NCBI RefSeq assembly: GCF_004134945.1
Contig: NZ_SBAP01000026.1
Location: forward strand, 1-24,686
Source of the DNA: Fusobacterium_C necrophorum_A
GTDB taxonomy: Bacteria; Fusobacteriota; Fusobacteriia; Fusobacteriales; Fusobacteriaceae
Direction of reading: 5' to 3'
DNA length: 24,686 nt
Both the position numbers and the translations under genes were made by a program. Shown one piece after another: positions 16,163-23,630 of this stretch (position 1 is its first letter; every line of letters begins with the position of its first letter). Below the pieces are notes generated by a model. The model made no database searches, was not told the DNA's origin, and saw only the letters and a program-made list of their open reading frames with translations.

Positions 16163-17744
16163 TTTTTATCACCCTTAACCTTAAAGTATTCCCTTCTCTT
16201 CGAAGTACTTTATATTTCAACTCATGACTCAATAGAAATTCTCTTTCGTGAGGATATGCTGAATTTTGACCTATATAAATTCCCTTTGTTCCTTTCGGAA
16301 TTTCTATCTCAAACACTGTGGAACGTGCAAAATCTTTAGCGATGTTTTCTCTTAAAGATGTACTAGTAAACATACCTGTTTCAATCACATCACCTATCTG
16401 TATATTCCCGTAATGCCAATCTTTAACACCTCTATACGCTAGTATATTTTCATCTGTTTCAAATTTATCCATCACTTTTTCTATAGTATCTATTATCTTA
16501 TCCAAGAAATTGTTGTCATTTTTCTTTTTCAGTAAATAATCATTGACGTCCAAATACCAGCTTCCCGTGTACATTTCAAATGCCCTCAGTTCATCTTGGG
16601 TAAGAGTCCGAAAAAGCTCATTACTTTTTCTTTGGAAGTCGTTTATTTGCTTCTCAGACAATGGATAAAATGGTTCTAATTTCATTATACCCTCTTTTTC
16701 ATTTTCTTTCAAGTATTTTTCTCTCCATTCCGGATATTTCATACTTGCTTTTTCTTCCACATAGTTTCCTTCCTCATCTCTTGCAGCTCTCGTTTCATCT
16801 TCTGTTAAGTCTTCGAAATAAGGAATTGTGGTCGTGCGACATCGGCAGTGAAAAGGAGGCGCTGTGACTCCTACTTGATACTGCTTTCTCTCAAATACTT
16901 TTCCGTCCATCCCCTGACACACAGTAGAGGTTCGATTGTCCAAAGTCGCCAATATCTCATATTTTTCCACTCCTAAATCTTTGTAGCATAACTCTGCAGC
17001 TTTAGAATGATATGCCGCCGATTCCGTCATAAGCAAGTTAGCAGCTCTGCTGAACCCGACATCCAACCTCTTTGACATTTTATCTGCTAATAGATTGACA
17101 TTATCTCCAAGTGCTAACGATTGAACCAAAGAAGTGTGAAGTTCGTCTATCAGCTTATCTTTTTGTTTCCAAACCCGGTTTGACCAATTCTTTCCATCAC
17201 TTGTCCACGGCTTATAAACCACTTGATTCAATAAGTCCTTATTCAATCCGAATATAGTCTCATAATTTCCGGTCATGGATTGTACTAAATAACTTGTCCT
17301 AGCGTATCCCGCTCCCACGACCTCACAGAAGTGCTCTCCAAGCCCTCGTTCTACATTTGTGTATAGAATGTCAAGTTCTGCCTGTATCGAGCTTTTAATG
17401 GATTCTAAGCGATTCACGTGAACTCCGGTACTGACTCTTTTTAACGTTTTTTCTACTTCCGCATCGAAACTTATATTCTGCTGTTCTCCTAGTCTGACAT
17501 ATTCTTCTAATGACAGCTTTAAATTTCTCCGGTCTTTTCCGGATAGAATTTTTTGAGCTTCTTCATAACTCATCTTATTCTCTTCTGCATATCTGGAATA
17601 CCAAGACCGGATTTCTGAATCGATTTTACGCATCGTATTCTGGTATTGCTTTTTTGCAACCTGCATATGCCGCAAACTCACTTTCGCATTTCTTTCTTCC
17701 TCTTGCTCAAATCTTTCCACCCAATATTTCTTACTCATCGTCAT
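16155..17744 (-). CDS. Minor head protein (SPP1 gp7 / Mu F type) fused to R-S-E ADP-ribosyltransferase
   Basis: This protein is 529 aa. Residues 1 to about 340 form the minor head domain: long helices, then the Mu-F/gp7 core with the hallmark PPFHCRCRTTTIPYF at 296-310 and TLDNRTSTVC at 267-276. Residues about 355-529 are a separate ADP-ribosyltransferase exoenzyme-like domain. All three motifs are visible: LAYRGV with Arg438, FTSTS with S461-T462-S463, and the ExE motif Glu500-x-Glu502 (HEREFLL). The ExE form normally marks transfer of ADP-ribose from NAD to arginine. Head proteins of this class enter the virion, so the enzyme could be delivered with DNA, as for T4 Alt. The gene follows the portal with a 14-base overlap. 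A second ATG two codons in (17738) is an alternative start. The target is unknown. Confidence 0.88.
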   Translation of the reverse strand: MTMSKKYWVERFEQEEERNAKVSLRHMQVAKKQYQNTMRKIDSEIRSWYSRYAEENKMSYEEAQKILSGKDRRNLKLSLEEYVRLGEQQNISFDAEVEKTLKRVSTGVHVNRLESIKSSIQAELDILYTNVERGLGEHFCEVVGAGYARTSYLVQSMTGNYETIFGLNKDLLNQVVYKPWTSDGKNWSNRVWKQKDKLIDELHTSLVQSLALGDNVNLLADKMSKRLDVGFSRAANLLMTESAAYHSKAAELCYKDLGVEKYEILATLDNRTSTVCQGMDGKVFERKQYQVGVTAPPFHCRCRTTTIPYFEDLTEDETRAARDEEGNYVEEKASMKYPEWREKYLKENEKEGIMKLEPFYPLSEKQINDFQRKSNELFRTLTQDELRAFEMYTGSWYLDVNDYLLKKKNDNNFLDKIIDTIEKVMDKFETDENILAYRGVKDWHYGNIQIGDVIETGMFTSTSLRENIAKDFARSTVFEIEIPKGTKGIYIGQNSAYPHEREFLLSHELKYKVLRREGNTLRLRVIKND

Positions 17745-19125
17745 CAGGAGCGTTTATGACTCCGGCATATTCTCCTTCAATACTTTCTTCTTTTTGTTTT
17801 TTCAGCCGTCGCAATTCTTCTTCCACGTTTGTGACCCACGGATGCTGTGCTAACACAGTTTCTAAAGATAACAAGGTGGAACTTTGGATACAGTTTGTGA
17901 TTGATTCTGTTTCATTCACTAAAACATCTCGGTTAAACACAACTTCCAGCGTGTCATTGACATTCAAAGCCTTATTCACAAACCACATCAATTCTTCAAA
18001 AGATGCGTGAAACTCTGTTTCCATTTGATTGGCGTCCAAATCAATATCGGAATACATGGATTGGATATTCATCTCATTGGGATTTCCTCCCAATCGCTCA
18101 TCCTTGGCATCAAACCCTCTTGCATTCTCAATGATTGCCTTTTTTAGGAGTTTTATGATGAGTTGATAATTTTCCGCATTGACCTCAATCGTTAGTTTAT
18201 CCAAGCCTCCTTTTCCTCCGTCCATGTTATTTACCTTAACAGCTCGATAGGTTGCTAGATTTCTTCGGAACTCTCCTAAATTTTCCCCGTCATAGTTCGT
18301 TAGAATCAGGATAGTTGTTCCCGCATCTTCTAACATATTATCTTGAAACTTCGATAAGATTTCATTTAGACCGTCTTGCAAGCACTTTACTCTACAGATT
18401 AAAGGCTGCTCTAAATTGTTGCTGCGGAAAGGAACTAAAGGAACTTTCCCCCAGTTATATCCGGTCTCTCCTATGGAGATGTAGTCGGAATGTCCTGTTT
18501 CTTTCAAACGATTATAATCCCAAATAAAAAAGTTTACTCCATGTTCTGAGTATACTTCTACTTTTTTCACCGGCTTTAATCGGTCCCTATCGAACTCCAT
18601 GACTTCATATAGCCGAATTGCCAGCTCTAGCTCTTCTTTGTTGTTATCTTTCCAAATCGGTAAAATCTCGGATGCTTCGAACTTCCTGAATTGCAATTTA
18701 CCATTTTTCCCAAAGTAAGGATACACCCAACCAATGCCGTTGTTCAGACTATCCTCTCCTAGATTTCGTAGCATCCTTAGAAATTTCGCCCCAAACAACT
18801 CTCTCACATCTTCACTTTGGCAATTAAATGTCGGCTTTTTCGCTAACAGATAATTGACTTTTTGATCCACCATTTTCACATACTGATTATCGACAATTTT
18901 CGAATTGACCATGTTATCGACTGTTTCCAATCGCCCTTGCTCCATGATAGCTTTTCTCTTTTTCTGCAAAATATCTTGATTTCCCCTGTAGTATCGTTCC
19001 CCATTCAGTTGGTCTTGTCTTACTTTAGAAGTCAACCAAGTACTGATTAAATATTCTAGTTTTCGTATCTCCATATTTTCCACCTTTTTATTCTTCTTAA
19101 ATATGTTTTTAATCCATTCCCACAT
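17731..19125 (-). CDS. Portal protein, SPP1 gp6 type
   Basis: The 464-aa protein lies immediately after the large terminase and before the minor head gene, the invariant SPP1-type order. The N-terminus has WLTSKVRQDQLNGERYYRG (residues 30-50), and KIVDNQYVKMVDQKVNYLLAKKP follows near 75-97. This segment matches the conserved 'N..I..N....IV..K..Y..' clip region of the SPP1 portal family. Residues about 300-350 carry the helical crown (IEVNAENYQLIIKLLKKAI), and the end is charged (EELRRLKKQKEESIEGEYA). It forms the twelve-subunit vertex ring through which DNA enters and leaves. AAGGAG lies upstream of the ATG. Confidence 0.9.
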   Translation of the reverse strand: MWEWIKNIFKKNKKVENMEIRKLEYLISTWLTSKVRQDQLNGERYYRGNQDILQKKRKAIMEQGRLETVDNMVNSKIVDNQYVKMVDQKVNYLLAKKPTFNCQSEDVRELFGAKFLRMLRNLGEDSLNNGIGWVYPYFGKNGKLQFRKFEASEILPIWKDNNKEELELAIRLYEVMEFDRDRLKPVKKVEVYSEHGVNFFIWDYNRLKETGHSDYISIGETGYNWGKVPLVPFRSNNLEQPLICRVKCLQDGLNEILSKFQDNMLEDAGTTILILTNYDGENLGEFRRNLATYRAVKVNNMDGGKGGLDKLTIEVNAENYQLIIKLLKKAIIENARGFDAKDERLGGNPNEMNIQSMYSDIDLDANQMETEFHASFEELMWFVNKALNVNDTLEVVFNRDVLVNETESITNCIQSSTLLSLETVLAQHPWVTNVEEELRRLKKQKEESIEGEYAGVINAPDDDE

Positions 19126-19137
19126 CTTTTTTTCTCC

Positions 19138-20544
19138 TTAATCAAATGACAATCCTGATGTAGCTCCACATTTTTCCGCAATCCCACTCAAAACATCCGG
19201 TCCATCGTCATGAGCATTTTTCCCCTCTTTTTGGTAGGTTGTAATCGCTCTGTAAAATTCCGGCCATCTATCCGCCCAATTCACTGGAAAATAAACATGT
19301 TCCATGACCCAAGTGGCATTGGATAAGATTCTAGCAGTTTTATTTTGTGTTTGATGAAACCATTTAATTTTACAACGATTACTATTATATTTTTCTAATA
19401 AATGCCTTTCTACTGCTCTGGCAAAACCTCTACCACCGTTATTACTTTCTATGTCTGCATCTTTTATATTATTTTCTATTAGCATCTTAGCTGTTGCCGG
19501 TTCTGTTATTTCCATCGGTTCTTTTGTATATAACACATCTAAAATATAGGCTTCCTTGTTATACACCCCATAACAAATAGAACATAGATAATCCTCTCCT
19601 GTGTCTGCCGTATCTGTATAATTTTTATATGCTGTAAATAATAATTTATTATTTACATCTGTAGGTAATTGCTTATACGTTTTAAGATTGCTATATAACT
19701 TTCCTTTTAAATCAAGCGGTTCTTGCTGGTAATTGGCTGATGCTATTTCAGCTCCCATAGCTCTAGCTTTTGATTTGTACGATTTATAACTCAATATCTC
19801 TTCACAAAGCATAGATCCATCCTCTTGTACAGCTTTCATCTTAATGTGTTTGACTTTTTTGCCTTCTTCCTTATAATGCTCTACAGCTCTGCCTGCTAAA
19901 TCTTCACTAGCCCAACGGGTCATTATAATTATTATTTTTCCACCTTCTTCAAGTCTTGATAACATCGTCTGCGTATACCATTCCCAATGTTTTTCTAAAA
20001 CATCGGCATTGTAAGCTTCTTCTTTATTTTTAATTAAATCATCTATAATCATAAGACTACAACCAAACCCTGTTGCAGTTCCCCCGGGAGAAGTCGCAAG
20101 GTAGTTATTATATCCACCTTCCAAACTCCAAAGATTCATGGCTCCGTCGCCTTGTTTTATAGCTACGCCCGGAAAAATATCGGAAAATACAATTTTATTT
20201 TTATCAGCTTTTACTTCCTGAATCGTGTTCCTAACATTCTTGGAAAACATAGTCGATAAAGTTTCATTGTACGACCCTGTCATAATCTTTGCGGTTATAT
20301 CTTTTCCAAATAACCACTCCACTAAATTCCCTACTGTCCTTGATTTTCCATGTCTTGGCGGTAGATTTAAAATAAGTACCTCATCATCACTGGTAAGAAA
20401 ATCCTGTAAATCGTTGCATAAATCCACTAAAAACTGTCTTTCATATTTGTAGAAGTCGGGGGCTTTTAAATGGCAATAAAAAAAGAACTCACGTCTTGCA
20501 AGTTCTAGTTTAGCCCTTCTTATTACTTCACTATTTTTCTCCAC
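19138..20544 (-). CDS. terL: Terminase large subunit
   Basis: This 468-aa protein is the packaging motor. The ATPase half shows the Walker A-like LPPRHGKSR (61-69), the Walker B LMIIDD (164-169, Asp168-Asp169) and the coupling motif MTRW (208-211). The nuclease half carries the acidic clusters of an RNase H-like fold near D311-D314, at D364/E366 (DADIESNNGG) and at 446-450 (DDGPD). It overlaps the small terminase gene by 14 bases and starts with GTG. The length is on the short side of the family but complete. It pumps DNA through the portal and cuts concatemers. Confidence 0.95.
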   Translation of the reverse strand: MEKNSEVIRRAKLELARREFFFYCHLKAPDFYKYERQFLVDLCNDLQDFLTSDDEVLILNLPPRHGKSRTVGNLVEWLFGKDITAKIMTGSYNETLSTMFSKNVRNTIQEVKADKNKIVFSDIFPGVAIKQGDGAMNLWSLEGGYNNYLATSPGGTATGFGCSLMIIDDLIKNKEEAYNADVLEKHWEWYTQTMLSRLEEGGKIIIIMTRWASEDLAGRAVEHYKEEGKKVKHIKMKAVQEDGSMLCEEILSYKSYKSKARAMGAEIASANYQQEPLDLKGKLYSNLKTYKQLPTDVNNKLLFTAYKNYTDTADTGEDYLCSICYGVYNKEAYILDVLYTKEPMEITEPATAKMLIENNIKDADIESNNGGRGFARAVERHLLEKYNSNRCKIKWFHQTQNKTARILSNATWVMEHVYFPVNWADRWPEFYRAITTYQKEGKNAHDDGPDVLSGIAEKCGATSGLSFD

Positions 20545-21049
20545 TGAATATCACCTCTTTAAGCTCTTCCGTGGTTAATCCCTTAAATGGATCCTCTGTT
20601 TTTAATTCTCCCTTGACCTCCACTTTTTCTGTAAACATCCCTAGATGCCTACCTAACATTTCTAAGGCTTTTTCCTTGTTGTAGAAAGACACTTCGATTC
20701 CATGTTTTGTTTCTTTGACTCCTGCAACACAAGCTCGCTGTTCCGAAGTCAGCTCCTCAAAATCTTGTATGATAACCCGGTTCTTTTTCAGATTGACAAT
20801 TTTGGTTCTATCTGTAAAAGCTAAGTTTGCAATCTCTCTTAATACTCTATCCTGTGTAATTTCAGTTCTTTTCTCTCTTTCTTTCATTGCTGCTTGTATT
20901 TTTTCTTGTATCTTAACCTTCCTTAACAACCTATTGGCTAAAACTGCTGCTGATTTCTCATCTTTCGCTTTGTATCCTGCTCTAATATATGCTTGTGTCG
21001 CATTCAAATCTTTCAAATACTCTTTTACGAATAAATCCTGTTTGTTCAA
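20531..21049 (-). CDS. terS: Terminase small subunit (Terminase_2 type)
   Basis: At 172 aa it has the family's N-terminal DNA-binding helix-turn-helix: KEYLKDLNATQAYIRAGYK (residues 9-27), then SAAVLANRLLRKVKIQEKI. Residues about 70-140 are the oligomer core (LREIANLAFTDRTK, later GIEVSFYNKEKALEMLGRHL). The end carries the acidic motor-binding tail. It recognises the packaging start and recruits the large subunit. It is the first packaging gene and follows the tRNA gene. Confidence 0.92.
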   Translation of the reverse strand: MNKQDLFVKEYLKDLNATQAYIRAGYKAKDEKSAAVLANRLLRKVKIQEKIQAAMKEREKRTEITQDRVLREIANLAFTDRTKIVNLKKNRVIIQDFEELTSEQRACVAGVKETKHGIEVSFYNKEKALEMLGRHLGMFTEKVEVKGELKTEDPFKGLTTEELKEVIFSGEK

Positions 21050-21120
21050 TCTGTTTCACCTCACTTTCTTAAATATATTTTGGTTGCTTTTCCACTTCGC
21101 AACCTTTTTACATTGCTTTT

Positions 21121-21205
21121 TGGCGGAGAGTATGGGACTTGAACCCATAAGCCTTGCGGCGGTAGTTTAGTAGACTACTTCCTTACCAAATTAGGATAAC
21201 TCTCC
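21121..21205 (-). tRNA. Class II tRNA-Ser with anticodon ACU, CCA end encoded
   Basis: The 85-nt sequence folds as a full cloverleaf. The acceptor stem GGAGAGT pairs with ACTCTCC (seven pairs), followed by G73 and an encoded CCA. The D stem is TCCT/AGGA with a GG in the loop. The anticodon stem GTAGT pairs with ACTAC around loop CTACTAA, putting ACU at positions 34-36 with U33 in front. A long variable arm (GCC GCAA GGC) and a T arm ATGGG TTCAAGT CCCAT complete it. The long variable arm and G73 point to serine. ACU would read AGU; bacterial genomes normally use GCU for AGU/AGC, so this anticodon is rare. It lies in the late operon between the nuclease and terminase genes. Confidence 0.9.
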
Positions 21206-21213
21206 ATAATATC

Positions 21214-21238
21214 TAGGATTTTTTATAGTAGAATCCTA
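21214..21238 (-). other. Hairpin just upstream of the tRNA gene
   Basis: The minus strand can pair TAGGATT with AATCCTA (seven pairs) about nine bases before the tRNA 5' end. It has an A tract on the wrong side for a minus-strand terminator, so I see it as a possible processing or stability element. It could also be a weak plus-strand terminator. Confidence 0.35.
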
Positions 21239-21256
21239 AAACTACTTTTTTTTATT

Positions 21257-22081
21257 CTAATCATCATCCTTATCAGTGTTGACTTCAATATAAATCGGCA
21301 AATGATCAGATATCTTTTTCCTAGCTTCTCCATACTTTTTATTCGTAAAATCTACTATTCCACTTTTTCCAGTATATTCTGTTGTATATTTTTTAGAAAT
21401 AAAAATGTTATCATATGCACTCGATAATCCTTTTGTTCCAACAGTAGTCTTTGTTTTAGGGTCTAGTGTGCACGTTATATTATCTCTATGATTATACAAA
21501 CTATCAAATGCCTTATCAGATGCGGATAAATTAAAGTCTCCCGCAATTAAAATATCATTTTCTTTAATATCCCTATCTTGAAAATAATCGTACACTTTGA
21601 CTAATTCAGCCGCTTCCAATTTTCTTTCTAATACTTTTTTCCCATAAACCGCATGTTGTAACACAAAGGTAAAATCAAAATTGCCAATTTTAAAAGTAGC
21701 TCCATATGGCTCTCTAACAAATTTATTGTCCGGATCAGGGTAAAAGCCTTCTTGTTTTATCAACTTTACCTTGTCTTTCTTCCAAACATATCCATAAAAC
21801 TCATTATACCCATTCTCTCCAACTGCATGTTGTGAAATATGTCCTTCCCAGATACTACCTGTATTTTTGTTCAATTCTTTCACAAGATTTTCTACAGCTT
21901 CTTTTTTCATAACCTCTTCCAAACCTACTAAATCGAAGTCTCGTATTGTTTCACAAAACAATTTGTAATCCTTTTTAGAAGTCCCTAAATGTAAAGTATT
22001 AAAACTTGCCACTTTCCCTGTATTTGCATACAAAGACAACGTAAATAAAAAAAATAAAATAACTCCTTTTAATTTTTTCAT
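21257..22081 (-). CDS. Secreted DNase I-like (EEP family) nuclease
   Basis: The 274-aa product starts with a clear signal peptide (MKKLKGVILFFLFTLSLYA, cleavage expected near residue 19). The rest carries the endonuclease/exonuclease/phosphatase motifs in order: SFNTLH with Asn28, LVGLEEV with Glu55/Glu56, QHAVYGK with His143, AGDFNLS with Asp182 and Asn184, YDNIF with Asp224, and SDHLPI with Asp259-His260. All catalytic positions of the DNase I fold appear present, so it should be active on nucleic acid, most likely DNA outside the cell. It is the first gene after the late leader, with an AAAGGAGG site. It has no known virion function and is a cargo (moron) candidate. Confidence 0.85.
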   Translation of the reverse strand: MKKLKGVILFFLFTLSLYANTGKVASFNTLHLGTSKKDYKLFCETIRDFDLVGLEEVMKKEAVENLVKELNKNTGSIWEGHISQHAVGENGYNEFYGYVWKKDKVKLIKQEGFYPDPDNKFVREPYGATFKIGNFDFTFVLQHAVYGKKVLERKLEAAELVKVYDYFQDRDIKENDILIAGDFNLSASDKAFDSLYNHRDNITCTLDPKTKTTVGTKGLSSAYDNIFISKKYTTEYTGKSGIVDFTNKKYGEARKKISDHLPIYIEVNTDKDDD

Positions 22082-22106
22082 TTTTCCTCCTTTTCTTCTT
22101 TAAAAT

Positions 22107-22135
22107 AAAAAAAGCAAGAACTTATCATTCTTGCT
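22107..22135 (-). terminator. Second tandem terminator of the late leader
   Basis: The minus strand forms AGCAAGAA paired with TTCTTGCT (eight pairs, loop TGATAAG) followed by TTTTTTT. It ends about 25 bases before the nuclease start codon, leaving no room for a further promoter. Confidence 0.87.
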
Positions 22136-22141
22136 CACGCC

Positions 22142-22181
22142 AAAAAACAAAAAAGAAGCAAGGTTTTTCCCCCTGCTTCTT
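22142..22181 (-). terminator. First tandem terminator of the late leader
   Basis: The minus strand forms AAGAAGCAGG paired with CCTTGCTTCTT, with a single bulged base, and is followed by TTTTTTGTTTTTT. It could end the upstream block. It also begins only a few bases after the predicted start of transcription from the promoter at 22192-22200. Confidence 0.85.
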
Positions 22182-22184
22182 CCA

Positions 22185-22220
22185 CGATAGCATTATAACA
22201 CATAAGAAGTTTCATTAAAA
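22185..22220 (-). promoter_or_regulatory. Candidate late promoter with extended -10
   Basis: On the minus strand TATAAT at 22192-22197 is preceded by TGT (22198-22200), a perfect extended -10 of the form TGnTATAAT. The -35 region is poor (TTTTAA at 22215-22220 with 17-base spacing). An extended -10 with a weak -35 often marks activator-dependent or factor-responsive promoters. The start would be near 22185, just before the tandem terminators, and it lies just after the regulator gene. Confidence 0.6.
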
Positions 22221-22240
22221 TATCATTTTCGTATCATTTT

Positions 22241-22750
22241 TTAAAAATTTTCCATAATTTCTTCCGGAAATATGATCAAACTTAACTCGTTAATGAGTCT
22301 GCTCTTATTTCTTTTCACAGTAATGACACTTATATCTAATCTCTCTGCGATGTCTTCTAAAGACAATCGTTCAAAATATCGTAATGTTAAAATCGAATAA
22401 TGTTTATCCGTTTTAACTTCGTTCAATCCAAACTCTACCAAATCTATAATTGTTTGCATTTTAGAAATCATAATTTTATCTCGTTCTTGAATATCTTCAA
22501 TTTTCTCAAGCTCTGACTTGTATTCATATTTGGTATTTCCAAATCCTCCAGCTATTCCGGAACATTTTTTCAAAATAACCTCATCTAATCCTTCTTGTAA
22601 TTTAACGATTCTTCGTTTGAACGAATTATAATACCAAAGCATTTTTTCTACTTTTTGAAAAGTGTTCTTACTTTCATGGATATTCTTTAATTCTAGCATT
22701 TTATCTGAAATTTCTTTCTGGATTATCTTCCGTATTTCTTTCTCTGTCAT
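22241..22750 (-). CDS. Late gene regulator, ArpU/RinA-like with sigma-region-4 HTH
   Basis: This 169-aa protein has a helical, coiled N-terminal part (residues 1-110). A C-terminal helix-turn-helix of the sigma-70 region 4 kind follows at about 120-158 (LTLRYFERLSLEDIAERLD, then ISVITVKRNKSRL). This is the usual build of ArpU/RinA-type late transcription regulators of Gram-positive phages. It is the last gene before the late leader. It may act at the extended -10 promoter just downstream, either as activator or as antiterminator. The AAGGAGG site is six bases before the ATG. Confidence 0.75.
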   Translation of the reverse strand: MTEKEIRKIIQKEISDKMLELKNIHESKNTFQKVEKMLWYYNSFKRRIVKLQEGLDEVILKKCSGIAGGFGNTKYEYKSELEKIEDIQERDKIMISKMQTIIDLVEFGLNEVKTDKHYSILTLRYFERLSLEDIAERLDISVITVKRNKSRLINELSLIIFPEEIMENF

Positions 22751-22760
22751 CTAGTCCTCC

Positions 22761-23096
22761 TTAGTATCCGGTTTTTTGTCTCAAAAGATTTTTATCATTC
22801 TTCTTGCAGTACCACTCGAACATTTCTTGCTCATCTTTAAAAATGTCTTGTCCTAAACTGATTAAAAAATGCAAACAATCCGCAAATTCTTCTTTGGTTT
22901 TATCCGTAATCGTTAAATCCTTGTGTTCTTTCCAAAACTTAAAAGTCGGATTTTCATTATACAATTCCCCGATTTCTGTGATTAAAGCTACTTTGACTTC
23001 ATTTGCAACTTCTAATTTTGTTTTCTGTCGTTTTTTCAAAACAATATTATCGAACTTCTTTTGTCTACCCCATATTTCTTTTAGTCTATCTTTCAT
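22761..23096 (-). CDS. dUTP diphosphatase, dimeric type (dUTPase_2 family)
   Basis: This 111-aa all-helical protein carries the paired metal-binding motifs of the dimeric dUTPase/MazG-like superfamily. The first is EIGELYNE with Glu41 and Glu44, the second is KEEFADCLHFLISLG with Glu70 and Asp73. FKFWK at 52-56 is typical of the phage dUTPase_2 family. It hydrolyses dUTP to dUMP, protecting phage DNA from uracil and supplying dTMP synthesis. It is shorter than many members (about 160-180 aa) but has both motif helices. It overlaps the preceding small gene by 11 bases. Confidence 0.85.
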   Translation of the reverse strand: MKDRLKEIWGRQKKFDNIVLKKRQKTKLEVANEVKVALITEIGELYNENPTFKFWKEHKDLTITDKTKEEFADCLHFLISLGQDIFKDEQEMFEWYCKKNDKNLLRQKTGY

Positions 23097-23286
23097 TTTC
23101 TTCTCCTAACACCCACTCTAATAATTTTATATTTGAATTAATTTCATCCGCTTTTGCGTAACAATCATCTCTGACAAATTCGTTCCACTCATCTTTAGTT
23201 TCACAGTTCTCAATAAAAGAGATTTCTCTATCTAACTGTTTTTCTAATTCTTTTAATTTTTCTTTGATTCCCTCAACTGTTCTCAT
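23086..23286 (-). CDS. Hypothetical small coiled-coil protein
   Basis: This 66-aa acidic helical protein starts MRTVEGIKEKLKELEKQLDRE and continues with charged helices to LLEWVLGEENER. It overlaps both neighbours, which supports real coding in a coupled early operon. No family is recognised. Confidence 0.55.
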   Translation of the reverse strand: MRTVEGIKEKLKELEKQLDREISFIENCETKDEWNEFVRDDCYAKADEINSNIKLLEWVLGEENER

Positions 23287-23449
23287 CTATTCTTCCCACC
23301 TCGCACCATTTTTTAGATATATAATAAATTCCGCAAGTTCCCCATTCGTTATTTTTTTCGAATTTTACTTCTGCTCCGTCTATTTTTTCTATATATTTAT
23401 AATTTTTTCCTCCGATTTCTTTCATTCTTTTAATGTCTCCGTCTTCCAT
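23273..23449 (-). CDS. Hypothetical 58-aa protein
   Basis: The frame starts at ATG 23449, placed directly against the stop codon of the upstream gene (TAGATG). It ends at TGA 23273-23275, overlapping the start of the next gene by 14 bases. The product contains IGGKNYKYIEKIDGAEVKF and NNEWGTCGIYYISKKWCEV, with two cysteines and a compact beta-like pattern. No family is recognised. Reinitiation after the upstream stop is the likely translation mode, as no good ribosome binding site precedes it. Confidence 0.55.
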   Translation of the reverse strand: MEDGDIKRMKEIGGKNYKYIEKIDGAEVKFEKNNEWGTCGIYYISKKWCEVGRIDENS

Positions 23450-23626
23450 CTAAATTTCTTGATACACTATAAATTTCGATGGTCTTTTGGTTCTTGTAGC
23501 AAGATGTTCACTATCATAAGACACTTGAATTTTTATGCCTTCCACTCCTGATACTTTTAAGCTTTTAGCAAACAAAAATGCTTTTCTTTTCTCATACCCT
23601 TTAAATTCTCGAATTATTTCTTTCAT
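23450..23626 (-). CDS. Hypothetical 58-aa protein
   Basis: The frame starts at ATG 23626 with a GGAGG site nine bases upstream that overlaps the stop of the RuvC-like gene. It ends at TAG 23450-23452. The sequence includes EFKGYEKRKAFLFAKSLKV and SGVEGIKIQVSYDSEHL, a helix followed by strands. No family is recognised. Tight packing and the good ribosome binding site support it. Confidence 0.6.
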   Translation of the reverse strand: MKEIIREFKGYEKRKAFLFAKSLKVSGVEGIKIQVSYDSEHLATRTKRPSKFIVYQEI

Positions 23627-23630
23627 AATC

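Noticed and set aside
17510..18010. 166-codon open frame on the plus strand
   Set aside because: It lies over the portal/minor head genes, has no proper ribosome binding site, and its Ser/Phe-rich composition is that of an antisense shadow.
21082..21109. GGTTGC/GCAACC hairpin with TTTTT on the plus strand
   Set aside because: It has terminator shape only for plus-strand transcription, where no gene is seen, and the stem is short with an 11-base loop; not listed as a terminator.
20715..21170. 151-codon plus-strand open frame spanning the small terminase and the tRNA
   Set aside because: It crosses a complete tRNA gene and is antisense to a well-recognised gene.
21155..21170. Reading the anticodon as CTA (amber suppressor)
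   Set aside because: CTA is present in the loop but shifted; placing it at 34-36 destroys the five-pair anticodon stem, whereas ACU gives perfect pairing with U33.
21121..21205. tRNA gene as a phage attachment site
   Set aside because: It is in the middle of the late operon, complete, and no second copy of its end or integrase gene is in the window.
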